Source: Betaproteobacteria bacterium
GTDB taxonomy: Bacteria; Pseudomonadota; Gammaproteobacteria; Burkholderiales; Ga0077523
Length of the DNA stretch: 64,000 bases
Reading direction: 5' to 3'
Assembly (NCBI GenBank): GCA_016125475.1
Contig: WGLR01000012.1
Location: forward strand, 124,001 to 188,000
This document shows, piece after piece, positions 38,374 to 48,010 of the stretch (position 1 is its first letter; each line of letters starts with the position of its first letter). The notes under the pieces are model-generated. The model worked only from the letters and a program-made list of their open reading frames with translations, did no database searches and was not told the DNA's origin. Made by a program: the position numbers and the translations under genes.

Positions 38374-39312
38374 TCAGGCTTCGCGCAGGGCCGGGTGCCG
38401 ACCGTTCGCGTGAAGCTTCAGCACGTCGCAGGCGAACCGGTGCGCGGGCGTCGGCACGTTCAGCGTCTCGCCCATCTTCACGACGGACCCGGACAGCCAG
38501 GGCAGCTCGAGACGGTTGCCGCGCAGCAGGTCGCCCAGCATCGATGCCACCATGTCCGCGGGAAGGGAGTCCAGGCGCGTGAGCATGGCCGTGACGGTTG
38601 CCTCGCCGAGCGCGATGCCTCGTGCCTGGCCGACCGCGACCACTTCCTCGACGAGCTGCCGGAACAATGCGCGGGTGTCGGGATCCTCGCGCAGCGGTCC
38701 GGCGGGCAGCCTGGTCAGCGAGGTGAGGGAGGAGAACGGCGCGAGCAGTGCGAACTTCTCCCAGACCGCCTGCAGGATGTCATCGGGCACGCGGGTATCG
38801 ATGCCGGCACGCTTGCACGCGGTCTCGAGGGCGCTCACGCGCGCGGACCGGGCGCCGTCCAGTTCGCCGAAGACGAGCACGGCCATGGTCCCGTTGTGCC
38901 GGACGACCCCGGGCGACTCGATGAGCGCGGCGATGTTCGCGACGCCGCCGAGCACGCGTCCGGCGCCGAATGCCTCGACGAGCCTGTCTTCCGCGTCCAC
39001 GCCATTCTGGAACGAGACCACGGTCGAATCGGGCCCCATCATCGCGCGGGCCGTATCGATGGCTTCCCCGGTGGACCAGAGCTTCGTGGCGATCATCACG
39101 TAGTCCGCGTGCCCCACGGAGGCGGCGTCGTCCGTCGCGCTCACGGGCTGGACGTGCAGATTGCCGTTGGACGAACGGACGGTGAGTCCGCTCGTGCGCA
39201 TGGCGTCGAGATGGGCGCCGCGCGCGATGAACGTGATGTCCTCGCCGGCGAGCGCGAGGCGCGCCCCGAAATATCCGCCGACTCCGCCGGCGCCGATCAC
39301 TGCGATCTTCAA
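38374..39312 (-). CDS. 2-dehydropantoate 2-reductase family protein
   Basis: This 312-residue protein has the Rossmann motif MKIAVIGAGGVGGYFGARLA and the ketopantoate reductase stretches IATKLWSTGEAI, VVSFQNGVDAED and KFALLAPFSSLTSL. PanE reduces ketopantoate in pantothenate synthesis. Many paralogues in catabolic clusters reduce other 2-oxo acids, and the neighbouring enolase-superfamily gene suggests that here. It precedes that gene on the same strand. Confidence 0.85.
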   Translation of the reverse strand: MKIAVIGAGGVGGYFGARLALAGEDITFIARGAHLDAMRTSGLTVRSSNGNLHVQPVSATDDAASVGHADYVMIATKLWSTGEAIDTARAMMGPDSTVVSFQNGVDAEDRLVEAFGAGRVLGGVANIAALIESPGVVRHNGTMAVLVFGELDGARSARVSALETACKRAGIDTRVPDDILQAVWEKFALLAPFSSLTSLTRLPAGPLREDPDTRALFRQLVEEVVAVGQARGIALGEATVTAMLTRLDSLPADMVASMLGDLLRGNRLELPWLSGSVVKMGETLNVPTPAHRFACDVLKLHANGRHPALREA

Positions 39313-39498
39313 ATCCTCATCTCCTCGTTGGTCCGTTCGCCGCGGTCGTGGACGGCCACGGCGGGTGGCGGTTTCCGGGCAGGCACGCCGGCGTCGCGTG
39401 CGACGTCCGGGACTGCCCGATCAGGACCCCTATTGTCCTGGAAAATGTGTTGCGGGTACGCTAGCGGGACTTCTGCCCTCGCATCGCCGTTTCTGCCC

Positions 39499-40683
39499 AT
39501 GAATTCTCCCGATCCGCTGTCCCCCCGCCTTGCGGCCCGCATGGCCGACATCGAGCCGTTCCACGTCGTGGTGCTCGTCACACGCGCGAAGGAACTCGAG
39601 GCGCAGGGCCGCACGATCGTGAACATGGTGATCGGCGAGCCCGACGCGCCGTCGGCTGCGCCGATCGCCGAGGCCGGCATCCGCGCGATCCAGTCGGGGC
39701 ACGTGCGCTACACGCCCGGGCTGGGCACCACGGCCCTGCGACGCGCGATCGCGCAGTGGTATCTCAGCCGGTATGCGGTGGATCTTCCCGCGGAGCGCAT
39801 CGGCGTGATGCCCGGTTCGTCCGGCGCCATGCTGGTCACCATGGGCGTGCTGCTCGATCCGGGCGACGAAGTGCTCATGGCGGACCCGAGCTATCCGTGC
39901 AACCGCCACTTCGTCCGCGCGATGGAAGGGCGCGCCCGGTGCATTCCTGTCGGCGCCGACACCGCCTACCAGCTCACGGCCGCGATCGTCGAGCGCCACT
40001 GGAGCACGCGCACGCGCGCCGTCATGGTCGCTTCGCCCTCGAACCCCACCGGTACCGTGATCCCGCGGGACGAACTGCGCGCAATCCACGACGTCGTGCG
40101 TGCGCGGGGCGGTGTCCTCATCGTGGACGAGATCTACCACGGACTCACCTACGGCGCGCACGACACCACGGTGCTCGAGTTCGGTGACGACGTCTTCGTC
40201 CTGAACAGCTTCTCGAAGTACTTCGGGATGACCGGATGGCGACTCGGCTGGATGGTCGCACCGGAGGCGTACATGCCCGCGATCGAGAAGCTCGCGCAGA
40301 ACCTGTTCATCTCGGCTTCCGACATCGCGCAGCAGGCCGCGATCGCCGCGTTCTCGCCGGAGGCGGTGGCCGTGCACGAGCAGCGCAGGGAGGAATTCCG
40401 CGCCCAGCGCGACTTCCTGCTGCCACGACTGCGCGATCTCGGCTTCGACATTCCCGTCGTGCCGGAGGGCGCGTTCTACATCTACGCGAACTGCTCGCGT
40501 CACACCGACGACAGCTACGCGTTCTGCCTCGACGTGCTCGAGAAGGCAGGCGTGGCGATCGCGCCGGGGCTCGATTTCGGCGAGCACGAGTCGTCGCGGC
40601 ACGTGCGTTTCTCCTATCCCAAACCCGTTCCCGTCCTCGCCGAAGGTGTCGCGAGGCTGGAGAAATACCTGAGGTCGCGATGA
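39499..40683 (+). CDS. Class I/II PLP-dependent aminotransferase
   Basis: This 394-residue fold-type I aminotransferase has VIGEPDAPSAAPI near residue 40, PSNPTGTVIPRDEL near 181 and the PLP lysine in NSFSKYFGMTGWRLGW near 241. The substrate pair cannot be read from sequence. The stop overlaps the start of the haloacetate dehalogenase-type gene (ATGA), which suggests joint expression. Confidence 0.9.
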   Translation: MNSPDPLSPRLAARMADIEPFHVVVLVTRAKELEAQGRTIVNMVIGEPDAPSAAPIAEAGIRAIQSGHVRYTPGLGTTALRRAIAQWYLSRYAVDLPAERIGVMPGSSGAMLVTMGVLLDPGDEVLMADPSYPCNRHFVRAMEGRARCIPVGADTAYQLTAAIVERHWSTRTRAVMVASPSNPTGTVIPRDELRAIHDVVRARGGVLIVDEIYHGLTYGAHDTTVLEFGDDVFVLNSFSKYFGMTGWRLGWMVAPEAYMPAIEKLAQNLFISASDIAQQAAIAAFSPEAVAVHEQRREEFRAQRDFLLPRLRDLGFDIPVVPEGAFYIYANCSRHTDDSYAFCLDVLEKAGVAIAPGLDFGEHESSRHVRFSYPKPVPVLAEGVARLEKYLRSR

Positions 40684-41549
40684 ACTTCATGCCGGAATTC
40701 GAACGGCTTTACGTGCGCGCCAACGGCGTGCGCATCCACGTCCGGCACGCGGGCGAAGGGCCTGCGGTGCTGTTGCTGCACGGTTATCCCCAGAGCGGGA
40801 TCATGTGGCGCAAGCTTGCCTCCAGACTGGCCGGCAGGTACAGCGTGGTCGTTCCCGACCTGCGCGGCTACGGCGAATCCGAGAAGCCGCGTACCGGCTA
40901 CGACAAGAAGTCGATGGCTGCGGACATGCACGAGGTCATGGTGGCGCTCGGTCATGGCCGCTATGCGGTCGTCGGGCACGACCGCGGCGGGCGTGTCGCC
41001 CACCGGCTCGCGCTGGACCATCCGCATGCCGTGGAGAGGCTGAGCGTGCTCGACATCGTGCCGACGCACACGGTGTTCCGGGATACCGACCGCAAGCTCG
41101 CGGCGGCCTACTGGCACTGGTACTACTTCCTCGTGCCGGATCTCCCGGAGGTCATGATCGATGCGGCGCCCGAACCGTTCCTGCGCACGCTGATCGGGAA
41201 TCTCTGCGCGACCGCGGGCGCCATCGAGGAGGAGGCATTCCAGGAATACCTTCGGGTGTTCCGGCTGCCCGGGACGATCCGCGCAGGGCTCGAGGACTAC
41301 CGTGCCGCCGCGACGGTCGACTACGCCGACGACGAGGCGGATCTCGACAGGCGCCTCGCCTGCCCCGTGCAGTGCTTGTGGGGAGAGCACGGAAAGATGC
41401 ACACTATTTTCGACGTCGTGGAGACTTGGCGTGCCAAGGCCCTCGACGTGCGCGGTGGGGCGCTTCCGTGCGGTCACTTCATCCCCGAGGAAGCGCCCGA
41501 AGCACTCATGGCGGCATTGACCCCGTTTCTGGAAGGGCGATCCGCGTGA
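40680..41549 (+). CDS. Haloacetate (fluoroacetate) dehalogenase-type alpha/beta hydrolase
   Basis: This 289-residue protein carries all the active-site residues known from Rhodopseudomonas fluoroacetate dehalogenase. The nucleophile D101 and carboxylate-binding R102 and R105 lie in GHDRGGRVAHR. D125 sits in LDIVPT. The halide pocket is formed by H146 and W147 (AYWHWYYF) and by Tyr in EDYRAAATVD. The catalytic His is in CGHFIPEEAPE. Such enzymes hydrolyse haloacetates to glycolate, some including the C-F bond. Closely related hydrolases may act on other substrates. It is coupled to an aminotransferase gene by a four-base overlap. Confidence 0.78.
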   Translation: MNFMPEFERLYVRANGVRIHVRHAGEGPAVLLLHGYPQSGIMWRKLASRLAGRYSVVVPDLRGYGESEKPRTGYDKKSMAADMHEVMVALGHGRYAVVGHDRGGRVAHRLALDHPHAVERLSVLDIVPTHTVFRDTDRKLAAAYWHWYYFLVPDLPEVMIDAAPEPFLRTLIGNLCATAGAIEEEAFQEYLRVFRLPGTIRAGLEDYRAAATVDYADDEADLDRRLACPVQCLWGEHGKMHTIFDVVETWRAKALDVRGGALPCGHFIPEEAPEALMAALTPFLEGRSA

Positions 41550-41637
41550 TGCAGGGGGACGGTGGCCGTCCGGCCCGAACTCGTGTCCGGGCGTAGTGTC
41601 CGACGGGCCGGTTCCCCCCAAAACCAGGAGGTTTGCG

Positions 41638-42501
41638 ATGAGACTCGTGTCCACCGTCTTTCTGCTGGCTTCGCTGCTGGCCGCTCCCGCGTTCGCCGCG
41701 GACCAGGAGGAGACCTTCACCATTCCCGAGGCCGGAGCTCCGAACGTGGACGGTGCGAAGCTGAGCACGCTCCTCGGTCAGGGCGATCCGCGCGCGATCA
41801 ACAACATCGGCTGGCTCTGGGCGCGTGGCGAAGGCGGCGTGAAGCAGAATTTCCAGGAAGCCATGAAGTGGTTCAGGCACGCGGCGAAGATGGGATACAC
41901 GGTCGCCATGAACAACGTGGGTCTCCTGTATTCCCGTGGTGACGGCGTCCCCCGGAGCGACGAGGAAGCGTTCAAGTGGTGGATGCGTTCCGCCGAACGC
42001 GGCGACGCCTGGGCGATGACCGCCGTCGGGGACATGTACGAGAACGGGGCGGGCGTTCCCCAGAGCTACGAGCTCGCCTTCATGTGGTACCGCGAAGCGG
42101 CTTACGAGGGCGACGGGCTCGGCATGTGGAATCTCGGGCACCTGAGCGAGGAAGGGCTCGGTACCGAGAAGGACATCGCGAAGGCCGTCGAGTGGTACCG
42201 CAAGTCGGCGGAGCACGGCTACGGACCGTCCATCTACCGTCTCGGACGCTTCTACGAATCCGGCAGTGGTGTCGCCGCCGATGTCGTCGAAGCCTATGCG
42301 CACTATTCCGTCGCGGCGCACCGTCTCACGGCGGAGGACGCCCAGGATGCGGCGGACAATGCCCGATTGCTCGAAGCCGTGACCGCGCGGCTGACACCCG
42401 ACCAGCGCGCGGCCGGCGACGCGCGCGCACGCGTCCTCGACGAGGCCTATCGCAAGCCGGAACCCTCGAAGTCCGGTGCCGGAACAGGTTCGACTACCTG
42501 A
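41638..42501 (+). CDS. Secreted Sel1-repeat protein
   Basis: This 287-residue protein has a signal peptide (MRLVSTVFLLASLLAAPAFA) followed by five to six Sel1-like TPR repeats of about 36 residues, such as AMKWFRHAAKMGYTVAMNN and AVEWYRKSAEHGYGPSIYRL. Sel1 proteins act as periplasmic or surface scaffolds for protein interactions. No partner is evident. An AGGAGG site precedes the chosen ATG. The next gene begins 20 bases after its stop. Confidence 0.88.
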   Translation: MRLVSTVFLLASLLAAPAFAADQEETFTIPEAGAPNVDGAKLSTLLGQGDPRAINNIGWLWARGEGGVKQNFQEAMKWFRHAAKMGYTVAMNNVGLLYSRGDGVPRSDEEAFKWWMRSAERGDAWAMTAVGDMYENGAGVPQSYELAFMWYREAAYEGDGLGMWNLGHLSEEGLGTEKDIAKAVEWYRKSAEHGYGPSIYRLGRFYESGSGVAADVVEAYAHYSVAAHRLTAEDAQDAADNARLLEAVTARLTPDQRAAGDARARVLDEAYRKPEPSKSGAGTGSTT

Positions 42502-42521
42502 GGCCAGGAGCGCCGCGACGA

Positions 42522-43522
42522 TTGCTGCACATCACCAATGGCGACATCACCGCCGAGAAACTGAAGGAGGCGGCCCTCCTACGGTCCTGCCATGGCGGGA
42601 CGTGCTGCACGAGGGGCCTCTCAGGCTCGTTTCCGACGACGCCGAGTTCGCGCGGATGAGGGCCGATTTCATTCAGATGTGCGGGTGGGGTGATGCGCAG
42701 CGGGTCTTCGACGATTTCCGGGCGCGGGACCGCATGCTCGACGCGGCCCTGGCCAGAAGCGAACTCGTCGTGCTGTGGTTCGAGCACGACCTCTACGACC
42801 AGCTCCAGCTCGTGCAGATCCTGTCGCGCGTGGCGGCGCGGGCGCCGCGCGCACCCGTCGATCTGATCTGCATCGGCGAGCACCCGGACGTGCCCGACTT
42901 CAAGGGGCTTTCCCAGTTGTCCGAGGCCAGTCTCGTGGCGCTGTTGCCTTCGAGCGAGCGGGTGACGGCCCGACAGCTTGCGGTGGCGGCAGAGGCGTGG
43001 ATCGCGCTCTGCGAGCCGGATCCCCGGGCACTGGGTGGCCTCGCGCGGCGCGAGGAAGCCTCCCTCCGGTATCTCGGCCCCGCCCTGGCACGACTGCTGC
43101 AAGAGTATCCTTCGGCCATGAACGGTCTGTCCGTCACCGAGTACAGGACGGTCGGGCTGCTCGCGCAGGAGAGCGTGGATCCCGTCACCCTCTTCACGCG
43201 CGTGCAGGCCCGGGAGGCCGCTCCATTCATGGGTGACTGGAGTTTCTGGCGGATCGTCGCGGGACTGTGTTCTGGACAGCACCGTCTTGTCCAGGTCGCC
43301 GGTGGTGCGGAGTTCCTGTACCCTCCGAAGCATTCGGAGCTGGGAACGTTCGGGCGCCAGCGCCTGGAACTGACCGGCGATGGGGCGGACGTGCTGGAAG
43401 GGCGCGCCGATGCGGTGCGTCTGAACGGCATCGACCGGTGGATCGGCGGGGTGAGGCTGACGATCGACAACGACTGGCGCAGGCACGCGGACGGCCGTCT
43501 GGAGCGGTCCGCCCGGCACTGA
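42522..43522 (+). pseudogene. DUF1835-type gene with an apparent frameshift
   Basis: The TTG start, 11 bases after AGGAG, gives MLHITNGDITAEKLKEAAL, a typical DUF1835 N-terminus. Near 42572-42580 the family continuation (PTVLPWRDVLHEGPLRLV) appears only in a different frame, which then stays open to 43522. One missing base in the CCCTCCT stretch would explain this. The body of about 310 residues looks intact and includes VVLWFEHDLYDQLQL, as in DUF1835/DUF3658-like proteins of unknown function. It could be a real mutation, a programmed shift or a sequencing error. Confidence 0.7.
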
Positions 43523-43578
43523 GATCCGGCGCGAAAGAACGACGAAGGGTCCAATCGGGAGGGGTCAAGGAGCATGCC

Positions 43579-44238
43579 ATGGCACTTGTCTCGAAGCACT
43601 GGATGGCCCCGCTCATCGCGGTGCTGGTTCTGAACCTGCACGCTTCGCCTGCGGTCGCGGATCGATCCGCACCCAGGGCTGCCCAGACGTACAGCATCTT
43701 CCATCCCCAGAGCGACGTTTCCCCCTACGACAACCCGAACGACACGGCCGCATTTCCGGACCTCGACGAGCTGTCGCGCTATCTGCTGCGCATGGCCGTA
43801 CGCATGTCCAAGTACCGGATGCCGGCTACGGCACCGAAGGTGACGCGGGTGCCGAGACACGAGCTCGAGATGCGCGGCTGCTCCCATCCGAACCAGGCCT
43901 GCAAGGTGTCCGCGCTCTTCGTGGCGAGCCGGGGCGTGATGATCGCCCAGGACCTCCGGCCCGAAACCAACCTGTTCGACCGCTCCATCCTGTTCCACGA
44001 GCTGGTGCACTACCTGCAGGAGGAAGCCAGGGAACTCGCGACCTCCGCACCGTGCGACCGCTGGTTCCAGCGCGAACAGGAAGCGTACGCGCTCCAGAAT
44101 CGCTACCTCATCGCGGTATCCAGCCCCATGCGTGTCGGCTATGGCGGTGGCCGTCCGACCTGCGACGGTGACACGCCCGCACACGCGCACTCGCCGCGCG
44201 AAGTGAGCGCCTCCGGCGGCAGCGCGCAGACACGGTAG
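43579..44238 (+). CDS. Secreted protein with HExxH metalloprotease-like motif
   Basis: This 219-residue protein has a signal peptide (residues 1-27, ending SPAVA). A zinc-binding HELVHYLQEEA motif lies at 140-150, and DRWFQREQEAYALQNRYL supplies a downstream glutamate-rich helix. Four cysteines (two in GCSHPNQAC) may form disulfides. I do not recognise a characterised family, and the role as a peptidase is only suggested by the motif. AAGGAG precedes the ATG. It follows the DUF1835 gene by 56 bases. Confidence 0.75.
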   Translation: MALVSKHWMAPLIAVLVLNLHASPAVADRSAPRAAQTYSIFHPQSDVSPYDNPNDTAAFPDLDELSRYLLRMAVRMSKYRMPATAPKVTRVPRHELEMRGCSHPNQACKVSALFVASRGVMIAQDLRPETNLFDRSILFHELVHYLQEEARELATSAPCDRWFQREQEAYALQNRYLIAVSSPMRVGYGGGRPTCDGDTPAHAHSPREVSASGGSAQTR

Positions 44239-44344
44239 GACGCCCCGGCTCGAATCGTCGCCCACGCCTCCGGGCAGAAGTGCGGTCGGACGTGCACCGT
44301 GCGTCGCGCATAATGCCGGCAGCGTCCGTATTTTCCGTCTGCCA

Positions 44345-45310
44345 ATGACCCTGCCCATCACTTTCGAGGATGTCCGTTCCGCGGCCCTGCGCCTGGCGGA
44401 CACGGCGCATCGCACGCCCGTCCTCACTTCGCGAACGGCCAATGCACGCACGGGGGCCGATCTGTTCTTCAAGTGCGAGAACCTGCAGCGCATCGGCGCG
44501 TTCAAGTTCCGCGGCGCGTACAACGCGCTTTCCCGCTTCTCGCCGGAGCAGCGGCGACGAGGCGTCATCGCATACTCTTCAGGCAACCACGCGCAGGCCA
44601 TCGCGCTGTCCGCGCAGCTGCTGGACATGCCGGCGGTCATCGTGATGCCGGAGGACGCGCCGGCCATGAAGCTCGCGGCGACACGCGGGTACGGCGCGGA
44701 AGTCGTGCTCTACGACCGCTACACCGAGAGCAGGGAGGAGATCGGCCTGCGCATCGCGTCGGAGCGCGGTCTCACGCTGGTGCCTCCCTACGATCACGCG
44801 GACGTGATGGCGGGGCAGGGCACCTGCGCGCTGGAACTGATCGAGGATGTCGGGGCGCTCGACGTGCTCGTCGTCTGCGTCGGGGGCGGCGGACTGATCT
44901 CTGGCTGCGCAACGGCAGCGAAGCACCTCCTGCCCGGCTGCATGGTCGTCGGTGTCGAGCCGGAGGCCGGCAACGATGTCCAGCGTTCGCTGCGCGAGGG
45001 CCACATCGTGCATATCCCGGTCCCGCGGACGATCGCCGACGGCGCGCAGACCCAGCACGCAGGGCAGCTCACCTTTCCGGTCATGCAGGCCCTCGTCGAC
45101 GACGTGGTGACGGTGCGCGACGACCAGCTCGTCGAGACCATGCGCTTCTTCGCGGAGCGCATGAAGCTCGTCGTCGAGCCCACGGGCTGTCTCGCCGCGG
45201 CCGCCGCGCTGGACGGTGCGCTGCCGGTGGCCGGGCGGCGAGTCGGCGTGATCGTGAGTGGGGGAAACATCGATATGGTGCGGTTCGCGGCGCTGGTCGC
45301 CGGAAGCTGA
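44345..45310 (+). CDS. PLP-dependent threonine/serine dehydratase (serine racemase-like)
   Basis: This 321-residue fold-type II enzyme has the PLP lysine K54 in GAFKFRGAYNAL. It also has SSGNHAQAIALSAQ, the glycine-rich phosphate loop CVGGGGLISG, and VVEPTGCLAAAAAL. It lacks a C-terminal ACT domain, so it belongs with catabolic threonine dehydratase, 3-hydroxyaspartate dehydratase and serine racemase. These cannot be separated by motif alone. It converges on the amidase gene. Confidence 0.9.
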   Translation: MTLPITFEDVRSAALRLADTAHRTPVLTSRTANARTGADLFFKCENLQRIGAFKFRGAYNALSRFSPEQRRRGVIAYSSGNHAQAIALSAQLLDMPAVIVMPEDAPAMKLAATRGYGAEVVLYDRYTESREEIGLRIASERGLTLVPPYDHADVMAGQGTCALELIEDVGALDVLVVCVGGGGLISGCATAAKHLLPGCMVVGVEPEAGNDVQRSLREGHIVHIPVPRTIADGAQTQHAGQLTFPVMQALVDDVVTVRDDQLVETMRFFAERMKLVVEPTGCLAAAAALDGALPVAGRRVGVIVSGGNIDMVRFAALVAGS

Positions 45311-45528
45311 TTTCGGGCCTGCGGTCGATCGCGCGAGGCTGGCAGGCCAGGGCACTGCCGTTCCTGCGTAACGACCCATTGCCGGTTGTCAGTCGACCAC
45401 CGCAGGGATCGGGGCTCGCATCGGGGCGAGGACGCCGCGGAGGCCGGCCCGAGGCCTTTACCCCCACCCGCTGTCGACCCGTCACGCCGGTGGCCGATGA
45501 CCTGGCAGCCGATGTGACGGACGGGCGT

Positions 45529-45558
45529 GCCGGGTGCCCAGGTGTCCGGACACCCGGC
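45529..45558. terminator. Palindromic hairpin between dehydratase and amidase genes
   Basis: An outer eight-base inverted repeat (GCCGGGTG with CACCCGGC) surrounds and overlaps a perfect 14-base palindrome, GGTGTCCGGACACC (45541-45554). It lies in the 277-base gap between convergent genes, 30 bases after the amidase stop. No T-run is present. Apart from this hairpin I see nothing in the gap. Confidence 0.4.
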
Positions 45559-45587
45559 GTGGCGTCGCGTCCTCACGCCCGCACGGA

Positions 45588-47111
45588 TTACCGCTTCTTC
45601 CAGTCTCCCGACTGTTCGAAGGCGTACCCCGCCCGATAGATCGTCGCCTCGTCGAAATGCTTGCCGATCAGCATCATGCCCACGGGCAGGTCGTCGGACA
45701 TGCCGCACGGGACCGTCATGGCAGGGTGATGCGTGATGTCGAACGGGCACGTGTTCCCGATCATCTCGAGTGCGCGCTGGATATAGAGCTCGCGCGGCGC
45801 GTCGGGTGGCGGCAGAGGAGTTGCCTTGAGCGGCATGGTGGGCATGAGGAGAAGGTCGTACTTCGCGAGCGCAGCGTCGTAGGCGGCGGTGATCTGCCGC
45901 GAGAGATTCACGGCCTTGCCGTAGAACCTCGAGCCGTAGTGCTTCTTCATGTGGACACCGACGACCGTCAGGATCTTCGTCGTTTCCGACAGCTGGTCGG
46001 CGCGCAGTTCCCATCCGTGCAGCTTGTCGATGAGGCTCGTGACGTAGAGGTCCTGGCGCGAAAGCCCGTAGCCGTCGCCGAACATCATGGTCTGGGCGAT
46101 GCCCTCGATACCGATGGGTGTCCAGATGGCCGGGCCGAGCAGGTGCTCGGGGATCGAAACCTCCTCGACCATCGCGCCCAGGCCTTTCAACTGTTCGGCC
46201 GCGCTGCGCACCTTGGCGTCGGAGTCCGGCTCCGAATTCGGGTGCGCGAAGCCTTCCTTCACGAGACCGATCTTCATGCCGCGCACGCCTTCGGTGATCC
46301 GGGAGGTGTAGTCGAGCGTGCCCGCCTGTCTGACGTGATACTGGCGCGGGTCGTAACCATCCACGCCCGCGAGTACCTCGAGCAGCGTCGCATTGTCCTT
46401 CACGTTGGCCGTCATCGGCCCGGTGTGATCCACGAACACCTCGATGGGCATGATGCCGGTGTAGGGCACGAGACCGTGCGTGGGCTTCATGCCGACGATG
46501 CCGCACCACGACGACGGCATCCGGATCGACCCGCCCTGGTCACCGCCGATCGCCATGTCCGCCTCGCCGAGCGCGACGACCACCCCGCTCCCCGAGGACG
46601 AGCCGCCGGCCGAATAGCCCATCTTGTAGGGATTGTGGACGGGGCCCTTCGCGCCTGTGTGGCTGCCGCCGGAGATGCAGTAGTCCTCGCAGTGGGTCTT
46701 GCCTACGATCTCGCCGCCCGCGTCGAGAATGCGTGTGACGATCGTTGCATCGACATCCGGCACGTAGCCCTCGAGGATCGAGTTGCCGTTCATCATCGGG
46801 ACGCCCGCGACCATCACGTTGTCCTTGATCGCCACTTTCCTGCCCGAGAGCTTGCCGCCCGCCGCGCCCTTGATCGAGGTCTTCACGTACCACGCGTTGC
46901 GCGGATTCTCCCGGGCGCTGGGGAATCGGCCCGGTGAGCGCGGGTATTTCACCTCGGGCAGATTGTCGGGCATGGCATCGACGAGCCGGTAAGCATCGAT
47001 GTAGGGCTTGATGAGACCGAGGTAGGACGTCACATCGGCTTCGGTCAGGGACAGGCCCACGGTGTCTGCGGCTTCGAGCAGCTGTTCCGGTGTGAGGGTG
47101 GGTACGGTCAT
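45588..47111 (-). CDS. Amidase (amidase-signature family)
   Basis: This 507-residue hydrolase contains the Ser-cisSer-Lys triad: K96 in VAIKDN, S171 in YSAGGSSSGSG and S195 in GGDQGGSIRMPS. Members convert amides to acids and ammonia in the cytoplasm. A long N-terminal helical extension (about 80 residues) resembles the Rhodococcus-type enantioselective amidases. The start at 47111 has GGAGG five bases upstream. It lies downstream of a Liv-type ABC importer with a urea/amide-type binding protein on the same strand, which suggests import then hydrolysis of an amide. Confidence 0.92.
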   Translation of the reverse strand: MTVPTLTPEQLLEAADTVGLSLTEADVTSYLGLIKPYIDAYRLVDAMPDNLPEVKYPRSPGRFPSARENPRNAWYVKTSIKGAAGGKLSGRKVAIKDNVMVAGVPMMNGNSILEGYVPDVDATIVTRILDAGGEIVGKTHCEDYCISGGSHTGAKGPVHNPYKMGYSAGGSSSGSGVVVALGEADMAIGGDQGGSIRMPSSWCGIVGMKPTHGLVPYTGIMPIEVFVDHTGPMTANVKDNATLLEVLAGVDGYDPRQYHVRQAGTLDYTSRITEGVRGMKIGLVKEGFAHPNSEPDSDAKVRSAAEQLKGLGAMVEEVSIPEHLLGPAIWTPIGIEGIAQTMMFGDGYGLSRQDLYVTSLIDKLHGWELRADQLSETTKILTVVGVHMKKHYGSRFYGKAVNLSRQITAAYDAALAKYDLLLMPTMPLKATPLPPPDAPRELYIQRALEMIGNTCPFDITHHPAMTVPCGMSDDLPVGMMLIGKHFDEATIYRAGYAFEQSGDWKKR

Positions 47112-47305
47112 CATTTCCTCCAGGAGTTTGGTCGTTCAACGGCGGTGGATCGAATCCCGGCGACTGCAGTCGCGCGGGCTGATCGGGCGAGTGCGACGAA
47201 CACGTCGACGGGGCCGGGACATGTCCGGCAACGGTGGATGCCGCGCGTGACCCCGTCCGGGTCGCGCCGGGGGCATTGGTGTCGCGAACACACGCACACG
47301 CTGCC

Positions 47306-48010
47306 TCATGGGGCGAGCAGACGCACGAGTTCGGGGTCGTCGCGAAGGGTTTCGGACGGTCCCTCGAGCGCGATGTGACCGCGATCCATGACATAGCAGT
47401 ACCGAGAGACACGCAATGCGAGCTTCACATGCTGCTCCACGATCAGGATCGCGATTTCCCGGGAGAGTTGCTCGAGCCTCTGCGCGATTTCCTCGATCAC
47501 GCCGTGCCAGACGCCTTCGGTCGGCTCGTCGAGCATGAGCAGGTGTGGTCGCGCAAGCAGTGCCCGACTGATCGCGAGCATCTTTCTCTCCCCGCCGGAA
47601 AGCGTCCCGGCCTTCTGAGTGAGCCTCTGTCCGAGACGCGGGAACAGATCCAGCATCTCGTCGATTCGCTGCCGGCCCGTACGATCACCCATCGCGCCGA
47701 CGAGGAGGTTCTCCCTGACCGTGAGACTGCCGAAGATGGCCTGTTCCTGAGGCACGTGGCCAAGCCCCCTGCGCACGCGCTTCTCGGTTGCCATGCGGGT
47801 GCAGTCCCTGCCTTCGAAACGCACGGTCCCGCGCGACGGGCGCAGGTCGCCCGCGAGCGTCCGGAGAAGCGTCGTCTTTCCGGCGCCATTGCGGCCGAGA
47901 ATCGCCACGCCCCCACGGCCGGGAACCTTCAGCGAGACGCCGAACAGCGCCTGGCTCCTCCCGTAGTGCGTGACGATGTCTTCCGCCTGGAGCAGAACGT
48001 CTTCAGACAT
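47306..48010 (-). CDS. livF: Branched-chain/amide-type ABC transporter ATPase (LivF-like)
   Basis: This 234-residue ABC ATPase has Walker A GRNGAGKTT near residue 37, the LivF-type Q-loop GHVPQEQAIF, the signature LSGGERKMLAISRALL and Walker B LLMLDEPTEG. It would energise import with LivG and the two permeases. The start ATG overlaps the end of livG by eight bases. The amidase gene follows after 194 bases. Confidence 0.93.
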   Translation of the reverse strand: MSEDVLLQAEDIVTHYGRSQALFGVSLKVPGRGGVAILGRNGAGKTTLLRTLAGDLRPSRGTVRFEGRDCTRMATEKRVRRGLGHVPQEQAIFGSLTVRENLLVGAMGDRTGRQRIDEMLDLFPRLGQRLTQKAGTLSGGERKMLAISRALLARPHLLMLDEPTEGVWHGVIEEIAQRLEQLSREIAILIVEQHVKLALRVSRYCYVMDRGHIALEGPSETLRDDPELVRLLAP

